Under the pieces are notes generated by a model. It saw only the letters and a program-made list of their open reading frames with translations, was not told the origin of the DNA and searched no databases. Positions 12,421 to 24,300 of a DNA stretch of 64,000 bases are shown in pieces. A program made the translations under genes and the position numbers. The DNA is from Bolinopsis microptera (lineage: Eukaryota > Ctenophora > Tentaculata > Lobata > Bolinopsidae), in the NCBI RefSeq assembly GCF_026151205.1, contig NC_087082.1, positions 8,688,901-8,752,900 of the forward strand. Direction: 5' to 3'. Position 1 is the stretch's first letter. The number at the start of each line of letters is the position of its first letter.

Positions 12421-13718
12421 ATGGACGAGAGTAAGGGCAGGTCAGATCTGTTCGAGTTAAAAAGAGCTAATACCAGGTCAGTCGATATTTTGAACTTAAA
12501 CCGATAAGATAAGTATATTTAAGTGTTATATGACTTAATATCGAGTGCAAAACTTGATTAATACATCTTTAACTTAATAAATTTTAAACTAATAATTTGT
12601 AACTAATACATTTTTAACTTTCCCACTTTTCCAGTGATGAGGAAGATTCAGATAGTTCAGTTGGTTCGTCTCGTCTTGGATCACTTCACGAGTAAGCGCA
12701 TACTTTACTGACTGTTTAAGTTTTGATTACTTTATTTGCTTATATTAAGTCGTTATGTTGATGTGTTTCTGAATAAAAATCAGAACATCCATATATTTGA
12801 TGGAAACAACAAAACAGCTATGATAAACGACAATTAAGTATACTAAAATTATAATTTGCTACTGCAGAATATTCAAAACTATGAGATCAGAAGCTAATGT
12901 TTTCTCTTTTTTAGTCTGACAGAGTACCTGAGTACGATGAAAAACTCGTGGCTGCAGTTTATCAACCATGGTAATGAAAGTATTTACGATCTTATGTCCG
13001 GTGCGGCTATCTACAAGGTGCCAGCTACTTCATGCCACAAAACAGAAATGGAACTTTTGTTTGAGGTATGATCTTCAGCCGTTAATTTCTGTGTAATGAC
13101 TGTTAAGTATTGTCCATATCATAATTGTAAATAGATTATTAATGTGCCGTAATTAAAGTAGAAATTAAAATCAACCCTCTGTAATTTTTATTTGAAGTAA
13201 ACTTGAAACTGCAGGAGCGCGAGGCTGAAGAGGTACTAGAAAACTTGGGCTTTGGATACGATCCTGGGACCGGTTTGCCAGAGAGATTCATCAAGCATGA
13301 ACAAGCGGTGAGTGACAAGGAGTCTATCTAAAATATTTCAAGGCCCTTGCATAATATTTCATGCTGATAAGAACATTGATAGACAAAGAAACTGTAATAT
13401 TATAGTTCAGTTTGATGTTGAAACTTAAAATAAAAAATTAACGAAATTCATTATCAAAAGAAAGCTAAAAGTTCCACAAACTTGGTAATATTTCGTAAAT
13501 GTAAAACCTTAACCAAGAGCGTCTAAATATTTATACTGTCTAGCTGTCTATACGTCAATAGTGGACAAATCCCATTTCAGAAAGCAGGAAGAAAGTTTCA
13601 CATAACAGATCTAGACGACCACTTCAACGCTGCTTTGCAGGAGGAGAAAGTACCCCCTCGATACTTACAAGGGAATCTGGAGATAAGCCTTACTCCGAGA
13701 TTCAAGAAGAAATCATGA
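12421..13718 (+). CDS. Small five-exon protein, possibly KRAP/ITPRID-like
   Basis: Exons 12421-12476, 12635-12691, 12915-13065, 13215-13307 and 13581-13718 join through GT-AG introns into one 495-nt frame (164 aa) from ATG to TGA. The N-terminus is charged and serine-rich, with DEEDSDSSVGSS. It is followed by a tryptophan-containing helix (MKNSWLQFINHG) and then EAEEVLENLGFGYDPGTGLP, ERFI and IPP-like VPPRYLQ. In the IP3-receptor-binding domain of KRAP/TESPA1/ITPRID proteins, an acidic helix precedes a conserved LGFG block followed by (I/L)PxRF. The LGFG...LPERF pair here resembles that. The family assignment is inferred from this motif only; the family proteins are much longer. There is no signal peptide, so it is probably cytosolic. 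AATAAA at about 14082 could serve as a polyadenylation signal. Confidence 0.7.
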
Positions 13719-14607
13719 CCTCTATTATTGTTCAGAATATACTCTGAGGAGTTAGGGATAAGTTTGTGAGCGAAGGGATTTTAAAGACCAGACAGTTAGG
13801 ACAGATTAACTTTAGGAATAAACAAGTAATGTTCGGGAGATGACGCCGATTTGGATCAGTTTGGACGAATTATTTGTATGTTATGGTTTTGTTACAAATT
13901 TTTTAATGTATAATTGAATTAAACAATTCTTTGATAAAATCTTTCTATGACATAATAGTAAAGAAATTACATCAGGTATCTAATAAATCATATAGGTTAA
14001 CGTTTAGTTAAATTTGAAAAGCGGAATTTAGAAAAATAATGAAATGTGATTATGATCATTTTCGAGTATAAATAGTAAAAAAATAAAAGTGTAATCGTAA
14101 ACATCGCAGAAATGAATCATTAGCTACATAAAAACAACAAATTTACAAAGATTAAAACTAAAACTATGCCTTGGCTGCTAACATAGCGATGGCATTAACA
14201 TAACTCTAAAACAGAAATAATCCTGCTTGAGTGACATATATCTTTTGTCAATTCTTCGGGGTCACTCTGAATAACCGGTCGAAGCATCCAGTTATAACTA
14301 TATCCTACCTAAATGTCAATTAAGCAATCGATCAATGAAGAATTTCAGGAGTCCTCTACCATAAACATACTATCTAAGTCTGGAAGGTGGGGTTTATATC
14401 CCTCAGGTAGAGCTAAAGGTGTCGGCTTTACCCACTTCCTTCCTGAAAGACATACCTTACATGAGAGACTGGACAATTGGACTCTTTTCTAATTGTTTCT
14501 TTAAAGGTGTAACAAATCTATGAAGCATTTTACTGGGTAGTCCAACGAAAAAAACACAACAGATGCAGCACCAAAAGATGCAGATCAATTACAAGAACAG
14601 GTTTTAT

Positions 14608-15354
14608 TTAACCTGGTGTTCTATCAATTGCAGCATCGCCAATTGAATGAGAGGAAACCTGAGATTTATCCTCAAATAGGGGATTCAACTTTACAGTTGA
14701 AGCGGATGGTGTTGAAGTAGGATGTCCTTCATTCCCGTAGATTGTTAAGTTTTCGGCATTCTTAATAAAAATTATCGACTGCATCCTATCCCTGTAAAAA
14801 TAATAATCTATAGAAATTATCAACAATTGAATTCACAATATTTAAGCAAATATAACCACTGGGGTTAGAATAATTTCGGTCACTACAAACTACAGAGCAC
14901 ATACCTTTCATTGAAACTAACCTTTTTTCATTGACTAGATCCTCTACATCACAGCCGTGGTTAACAAAACTCATTGGTATCCCATTTTTAGGATGACCTC
15001 CGTTACCTGAAACAAAGAAACAATGTTATTATGTTCTCATATCGAAGCAGGAACAAGTCGTTCTTATATTGTAAAATATAAATTTCGGAAATATATCAGT
15101 GTAATATGAACTATACAGAGATTATAAATTTTCACAGAAAGAAACTGCAAGAATCATACAACAAGTTGAAAATTAATTAAGACGTGGAACGATATAAAAT
15201 CACAATTGAATTCAATTATCACGTTGTTTGACAAACAATTATCAAACCCATGCTAGGATCAGCCACTTTTTTCTTTGTGAAAATGTAAACACTCCCAACC
15301 AAACACGCAGTAAAGACGACGATAATGACGCTTGTTATGCTTATTCCAGTAGAA
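14608..15354 (-). CDS. TM and cytoplasmic-tail exons of the sushi gene
   Basis: Three 3' exons can be joined. The TM exon (phase 1 in, donor after ATGG near 15249) carries a 20-residue hydrophobic helix and a KKK stop-transfer. Exon 14922-15006 encodes GNGGHPKNGIPMSFVNHGCD and ends at donor GTTAGT in phase 2. The last exon, 14608-14791, encodes a serine/threonine-rich tail containing GNEGHPTSTPSASTVKLNPL and ending AAIDRTPG. A second good donor (GTATGT) follows the first by 17 nt at 14905. Using it would shift the frame and end the tail after six residues. AAATAAA directly follows the stop codon, implying a very short 3' UTR. Confidence 0.65.
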
Positions 15355-18300
15355 CCTTAGATTGGTGTAAGTTAGAATGCGATCTGTATAAATAAGCTCT
15401 GTTATAGTACAAATTCAATCGTCTCAGAAGATAATATTGCTTTACCCCAGAATGAGATATTGCTACAAGGATTACTTCAAAATAAGAAATTGTACGTACT
15501 TGTCAAAGCTGATACAAAGCCACTCTTTGATTCTTTTACACATTCTGCAATGTTTTCGAACTCTCTGTCAGCAGAGGAACAGATAATACCTGAAGAAAGA
15601 TAAGGATTTTACAGATCCAGAAGGAAGACAATAGATATAGTTTTAACTCTCATTATTTGCATTGTTGATTAACTTCATGACCGGTCAACCGGACCCTGTC
15701 ATCTACACAAATATTTTGTTGGTTGTATGACAATCCTCCTACATAATTATGTTTAAAGAGTAAAGTTTACAATGTGCAGGTTGATTTACTTATGATTCCA
15801 AGAGTAAAGTTTACAATATGCAGGTTAATTTACTTATGATTCCAAGAGTAAAGTTTACAATATGCAGGTTTATTTGCTTATAATTCAACGATTAAACTTT
15901 ACAATGTGCAGGTTTATTTACTTATGATTCCGAGAGTTTGAAGATACCCGTCATCACACTGCATCTCCAGAGGTTCTCCAGGTGCTTCCTCTCCCAACCA
16001 GACACCATTCTTTACTTTAGGTACTCTGCAACCTGTAATAGACACGATATTGTGCAATGTAGGTTTGCAGCAGCCCCTACTACATACTGGTGAACCAATC
16101 ATAGAGACTTTTATCAAAGCAGCAAGCTGTAAAGACTGAGATCTTACCATCAAATACGCACGAAGGGGTCTCCGATAGATAGCCAGTAGCGAGACATGTG
16201 ACCACGGATTTTCCGTCCATTCGGTAACTGAAGATAAAAAACTATAGTTTAAGCAGATTCTAAATACAAATAGAATAGTCAGGTATGGTTAAGAATGAAT
16301 GAGACAAAAACGCCATCATAAACTTACCCGAAGTTACATTGATAGGAAGCTGAATCGTTATAATAAAGGTTAATTTTGTTATCAACGATTTCCCCGTTCT
16401 TCACTTCAGAAAGATATCCACAAAGCTTTCTAGAACAGTTTCCAGGATGTCTGGGTTCCCAGTCATAAGATTCAGCACAACGTAGCACTGAAAAACGTTG
16501 AGCTTTCTGTTTTTGAAAGATTCATTTTAAGAAAACACTGAATAACATATTGTAATCTTATGCTTTATACCTAAGAATTCCTTTAATGATTATCTTCAAG
16601 TTTCAACCTACCATCAGTCTCGTTCTCTGCGATGGTGTATCCAGTATCACAAGTGTAAGCCACTGTATCATTGAGTCTATTCCCAGTGGCTGAGTATTCT
16701 CCATGAACTAAAGCTGGTGGAGTGTCCAGACATAGCCTCACACATACTGGTGGAGAGGTCCAAGTGCCACCAGCTTGACAACTAACCTTACTAACACCAT
16801 CCATTTCAGTGATGTTGCTGCATCTGTGAAGGAGAATTTTGTGGTTGGAAAACATTTTCTTGTGCATATGGTTATCCATATTTGATATTTAAATAATAGG
16901 AATTAGTATTACATGATTAAAAAACGAGATGGATTATTCAATACAGCCCCTAATTTAATCTGGAAGCAGTAGACTTACGTGTAAAAGAGGGTATCGTTAT
17001 AGTAGTAATCATGATAAAGATAGGAACTTCCAGTGTGTGACGAGTAGGGAACATCAGGAGCAAGTCCACATGAATCAATGAAACAAGTCCCCTCCATCTC
17101 CCATTCTCCCTCCACATTACAACGTGCTAATAGTGATAGATCAGTATCTTTATGGTAGCCCATTTCACACTTTAGGTCATAGGAGGTGTTCACTTGGTAG
17201 ATGGCAACCGTTTCTATAGTGATGTGCTGCTTTAAAGAGGGTGGATCACATTTGAAGATTTTACATTCAGGTGGATTGGTCCATGTGCCGTTATAACAGG
17301 TTATGGTGCTGTTTCCGATGAGATTTGCATTATCAACACAGGTTACTGTCACAGTGGATCCGTCAGTAAAGCTCGAATGAGTAATGGATGTCAAATTAAC
17401 GTTGTCCAAAGTAGGAATGGCACATCTTTTAAGACACTTAGGTGACTTTGTCCATGATCCATCATGCTGACATATGATTAAGGCAGCTCCATCCATATCG
17501 CTTCCATTTAAACATCTGAAAAGGTTTTATTATTGACAACGATTATGGAGAGGCTTTTAAATTCAATCTTTCTCATTACCGAAGTGTCTAAAGTGTCAAT
17601 AAATGAAGCAAAAATTACCTGTAGACAAACGTATCATTCCAACTGTAGTTTTTAGACAAATCGTAGTTATCTTCTGAATTTGAGATGTGCAAAGGATTGG
17701 GACATGTTTGAATACCACAGATGCCAGTTATATTCCAATTCCCATCACTTTCACATTCTGCTGTAACAGTTCCATCATATCCCTTCTCACAGGTAACATT
17801 GTAAGTAGAGTTTATTAAATACTCAGTAACATCCTCTATGTTAGCATGTGATCCTACTGAAGGAGTGTAACATCTGTATATCTGACAGGTAGGCAAGTCT
17901 GACCAAGTTCCGTTGCTACAGGTGATGGATGCGTTTCCCTGGAGCTTCGCATTTTTATTGCACGTCACGTTTATCATACTGCTATTTGCAAAACTTGTGG
18001 AGTTCATTGTCAGGTTACTATTTGCTATATCAGGTAGAGAACATCTTTGAAGACACTGGGGAGGATTTGTCCAGGTACCATTGTGCTGACACTCAATAGT
18101 TTCGTTTCCATACATATCACTTCCGTTCAGGCAACTGAGGGAATTATGAATTAGTTTTAAGAACCAAGCTACAATTTTCCTTTTTGAAGAATGCAAGAGC
18201 ACACAGGAGCATTATATGACCTTGAATGCACGAATAATTTATTGAAAAACCTTACCTATAGGCGAAAGTATCATTCCAACTGTAGCTAATTGAGGTGTTG

Positions 18301-21300
18301 TAGATATCTTTCGAGTTACTGATCTCAATAGGGTTGGGACATGTCTGAATACCACAGACGCCTGTTATATTCCAATTCCCATCACTTTCACATTGTGCTT
18401 TAACACTACCATCATATCCTTTGTCACATGTAACGTTATAAGCTGAGTTTATCAAATACTCAGTAACATCCTCTATGTTAGCATGTGATCCTACTGAAGG
18501 AGTGTAACATCTGTATATCTGACAGGCAGGCAAGTCTGACCAAGTTCCGTTGCTACAGGTGATGGATGCGTTGCCTTGGAGTTTTGCATTGTCATTGCAC
18601 GTCACGTTTATCATACTGCTATTTGCAAAACTTGTGGAGTTTATTGTCAGGTTACTGTTTGCTATATCAGGTAGAGAACATCTCTGAAGACACTGGGGAG
18701 GATTTGTCCAAGTACCATCATGCTGACATTTGATAGTTTCGTTTCCATACATATCACTTCCGTTCAGGCAACTAAATGAAAAATGTATGAGATCATAAAC
18801 CAATCATAGCAATTTTCCTATTTGCAAAAATTCACTTCATAATACTTCGAATGAATGGATTGTTGACTACCGCACTAACCTATAAGTGAAAGTATCATTC
18901 CAACTGTAGCCAATCGAGGTGTTGTAGACATCTTTCGAGTTACTGATCTCAATAGGGTCGGGACATGTCTGAATACCACAGACGCCTGTTATATTCCAAT
19001 TCCCATCACTTTCACATTGTGCTGTAACACTACCATCATATCCTTTGTCACATGTAACGTTATAAGCTGAGTTTATTAAATACTCAGTAACATCCTCTAT
19101 GTTAGCATGTGATCCTACTGAAGGAGTGTAACATCTGTATATCTGACAGGCAGGCAAGTCTGACCAAGTTCCGTTGCTACAGGTGATGGATGCGTTGTCT
19201 TGGAGTTTTGCATTGTCATTGCATGTCACGTTTATCATACTGCTATTTGCAAAACTTGTGGAGTTCATTGTCAGGTTACTATTTGCTATATCAGGTAGAG
19301 AACATCTTTGAAGACACTGGGGAGGATTTGTCCAGGTACCATTGTGCTGACACTCAATAGTTTCGTTTCCATACATATCACTTCCGTTCAGGCAACTGAG
19401 GAAACTATGAATTAGTTTTAAGAACCAAGCTACAATTTTCCTTTTTGAAGAATCCAAGAGCACACAGGAGCATTATATGACCTTGAATGCACGAATAATT
19501 TATTGAAAAACCTTACCTATAGGCGAAAGTATCATTCCAACTGTAGCTAATCGAGGTGTTGTAGATATCTTTCGAGTTACTGATCTCAATAGGGTTGGGA
19601 CATGTCTGAATACCACAGACGCCTGTTATATTCCAGTTACCATCACTTTCACATTGTGCTGTAACAGTTCCATCATAACCTTTGTCACATGTAACGTTAT
19701 AAGCTAAGTTTATTAAATACTTAGTAACATCCTCTATGTTAGCATGTGATCCTACTGAAGGAGTGTAACATCTGTATATCTGACAGGCAGGCAAGTCTGA
19801 CCAAGTTCCGTTGCTACAGGTGATGGATGCGTTGCCTTGGAGTTTTGCATTGTCATTGCATGTCACGTTTATCATACTGCTATTTGCAAAACTTGTGGAG
19901 TTTATTGTCAGGTTACTGTTTGCTATATCAGGTAGAGAACATCTCTGAAGACACTGGGGAGGATTTGTCCAAGTACCATCATGCTGACATTTGATAGTTT
20001 CGTTTCCATACATATCACTTCCGTTCAGGCAACTAAATGAAAAATGTATGAGATCATAAACCAATCATAGCTATTTTCCTATTTGCAAAAATTCACTTCA
20101 TACTACTTCGAATGAATGGATTGTTGACTACCGCACTAACCTATAAGTGAAAGTATCATTCCAACTGTAGCCAATCGAGGTGTTGTAGACATCTTTCGAG
20201 TTACTGATCTCAATAGGGTTGGGACATGTTTGAATTCCACAGAAGCCTGTTATATTCCAATTCCCATCACTTTCACATTGTGCTGTAACACTACCTTCAT
20301 AACCTTTGTCACATGTAACGTTATAAGCTGAGTTTATTAAATACTCAGTAACATCCTCTATGTTAGCATGTGATCTTACTGAAGGAGTGTAACATCTGTA
20401 TATCTGACAGGTAGGTAAGTCTGACCAAGTTCCGTTGCTACAGGTGATGGATGCGTTGCCTTGGAGTTTCGCATTTTCATTGCATGTCACGTTTATCATA
20501 CTGCTATTTGCAAAACCTGTGGAGTTCATCGTCAGGTTACTGTTTGCTATATCAGGTAGAGAACATCTCTGAAGACACTGGGGAGGATTTGTCCAAGTAC
20601 CATCATGCTGACATTTGATAGTTTCGTTTCCATACATATCACTTCCGTTCAGGCAACTAAATGAAAAATGTATGAGATCATAAACCAATCATAGCAATTT
20701 TCCTATTTGCAAAAATTCACTTCATAATACTTCGAATGAATGGATTGTTGACTACCGCACTAACCTATAAGTGAAAGTATCATTCCAACTGTAGCCAATC
20801 GAGGTGTTGTAGACATCTTTCGAGTTACTGATCTCAATAGGGTTGGGACATGTTTGAATTCCACAGACGCCTGTTATATTCCAGTTACCATCACTTTTAC
20901 ATCTGCTGTAACAGTTCCATCATAACCCTTGTCACAAGTAACATTGTAAGTAGAGTTTATAATATACTCAGTAACATCCTCTATGTTAGCATGTGATCCT
21001 ACTGAAGGAGTGTAACATCTGTATATCTGACAAGTAGGCAAGTCTGACCAAGTTCCGTTGCTACAGGTGATGGATGCGTTTCCCTGGAGCTTCGCATTTT
21101 TATTGCACGTCACGTTTATCATACTGCTATTTGCAAAACTTGTGGAGTTCATTGTCAGGTTACTATTTGCTATATCAGGTTGAGAACATCTCTGAAGACA
21201 CTGGGGAGGATTTGTCCAGGTACCATTATGCTGACACTCAATAGTTTCGTTTCCATGCATATCACTTCCGTTCAGGCAACTGAGGGAACTATGAATTAGT

Positions 21301-24300
21301 TTTAAGAACCAAGCTACAATTTTCCTTTTTGAAGAATCCAAGAGCACACAGGAGCATTATATGACCTTGAATGCACGAATAATTTATTGAAAAACCTTAC
21401 CTATAGGCGAAAGTATCATTCCAACTGTAGCTAATTGAGGTGTTGTAGATATCTTTCGAGTTACTGATCTCAATAGGGTTGGGACATGTCTGAATACCAC
21501 AGACGCCTGTTATATTCCAATTCCCATCACTTTCACATTGTGCTGTAACACTACCATCATATCCTTTGCCACATGTAACGTTATAAGCTGAGTTTATTAA
21601 ATACTCAGTAACATCCTCTATGTTAGCATGTGATCCTACTGAAGGAGAGTAACATCTGTATATCTGACAGGCAGGCAAGTCTGACCAAGTTCCGTTGCTA
21701 CAGGTGATGGATGCGTTGCCTTGGAGTTTTGCATTGTCATTGCATGTCACGTTTATCATACTGCTATTTGAAAAACTTGTGGAGTTTATTGTCAGGTTAC
21801 TGTTTGCTATATCAGGTTGAGAACATCTCTGAAGACACTGGGGAGGATTTGTCCAAGTACCATCATGCTGACATTTGATAGTTTCGTTTCCATACATATC
21901 ACTTCCGTTCAGGCAACTAAATGAAAAATGTATGAGATCATAAACCAATCATAACAATTTTCCTATTTGCAAAAATTCACTTCATACTACTTCGAATGAA
22001 TGGATTGTTGACTACCGCACTAACCTATAAGTGAAAGTATCATTCCAACTGTAGCCAATCGAGGTGTTGTAGACATCTTTCGAGTTACTGATCTCAATAG
22101 GGTTGGGACATGTTTGAATTCCACAGAAGCCTGTTATATTCCAATTCCCATCACTTTCACATTGTGCTGTAACACTACCTTCATAACCTTTGTCACATGT
22201 AACGTTATAAGCTGAGTTTATTAAATACTCAGTAACATCCTCTATGTTAGCATGTGATCTTACTGAAGGAGTGTAACATCTGTATATCTGACAGGTAGGT
22301 AAGTCTGACCAAGTTCCGTTGCTACAGGTGATGGATGCGTTGCCTTGGAGTTTCGCATTTTCATTGCATGTCACGTTTATCATACTGCTATTTGCAAAAC
22401 CTGTGGAGTTCATCGTCAGGTTACTGTTTGCTATATCAGGTAGAGAACATCTCTGAAGACACTGGGGAGGATTTGTCCAGGTACCATCATGCTGACATTC
22501 AATAGTTTCGTTTCCATACATATCACTTCCGTTCAGGCAACTGAAATATATTTCGTTGGGGAATAGCGTTTTCATTATTTTAATTATGATACAATCAAAT
22601 ATATATTCATGCAAATTTGTTTAATTTTATTCATACAGAGTCTTCGATATAAACTTACTTATAAGTAAAAGTATCATTCCAACTGTAGGTTATCGAGGTA
22701 TTGTAGACATCTTCCGAATTATCAATCTCAATAGGATTGGAACATGTTTGAACGCTACAAAATCCTGTGATATTCCAGTTACCATCAATTTTACATTCTG
22801 CTGTAACGTTTCCATCATAGCCCTTGTCACACGTAACACTATAATTTGTGTTTATATAATATTGAGTTTTATCTTCTATGTTAGCATGCAACCCTACATC
22901 CGAAGGTTTATAACATTTGTATATTAGACAGGAAGGCAAATGTGACCAAGTTCCGTTGCTACAGGTGATGGATCCGTTTCCATAGTGCAGGAAAGAATTT
23001 TCATTGCACGTCACGTTTATCATACTGCTATTTGCAAAACTTGTTGAGTTCATTGTCAGGTTACTATTTACTATATCAGGTAGAGAACATCTTTGAAGAC
23101 ACTGGGGAGGATTTGTCCAAGCACCGTTGTGCTGGCACTCAATAATTTCGTTTCCATACATATCACTTCCGTTCAGGCAACTGAAATTTGTTAATAAACA
23201 AATTAAATTGATAATGAGAACACAAAACATACATAGCACATAACTCAAACTGTTAAACGAATTAACGGGCAATCATGGAATTCATTGCTAACCTATAAGT
23301 GAAAGTGTCATTCCAACTGTAGGCAATCGACGTGTTGTAAACATCTTTTGAATTTGGAATTTCCATTGGGTTGGGACAAGTTTTAATGCTACAAAACCCT
23401 GTTATATTCCAGTTACCATCACTTTCACATTGTGCTGTAACACTACCATCATATCCTTTGTCACATGTAACGTTATAAGCTGAGTTTATTAAATACTCAG
23501 TAACATCCTCTATGTTAGCATGTGATCCTACTGAAGGAGAGTAACATCTGTATATCTGACAGGTAGGCAAGTCTGACCAAGTTCCGTTGCTACAGGTGAT
23601 GGAAGCGTTGCCATAGAGCTTCGCATTGTCATTGCACGTCACGTTTAAGGCATCTGAACTCGCATAAGCATACGCATCTGTCACATTAAGAAAACTGTTT
23701 GCTATTTGTGGGGAGTCACATTTCCTCAAACACTGCGGATACTTTGTCCAGGAGCCGTCATCCTGACATTTTACAGTACTGTTTCCGTTTAAATCACTTC
23801 CATTCATGCAACTGAAATTATTGTCTTCCAGTTACCAGTAGGGATTCAGAAGAGCATTTCAAATCGTTAAACTTTTTACTAACTAGGGTGGATGTCTATA
23901 CATTATGAGTTGTACAGCAAACTTAGAAATAAACTTACCTTAATGTTATAGTGTCATTCCAATGATAAATCACAGTTGACTGAGTTTGATTTGAGAATGG
24001 GATGAAATCAGGATCAGGGCAATCAACCAAGGAGCAGGTTCCATCGTATTCCCAGAAGCCAGTCTCATTGCAATGAACAGTTAAGTTCCCTTCGTACCCA
24101 GTCAGGCAGGTACTATGGTAAGTTGTGTTCACCTGTACAGATTAAAGCACAATTAGTGTGATTTACATCCAAATGTCATATGGAAAGCTTGTTTAGAGGG
24201 AAGTGCTACGAAAGAATACTTGTGTACTACACTGAACTTCTGTAAAAGGAAAAACATACTCACGTTAAAGGTGCTGTTCTGGAAAGGTTTCTGATGATCT

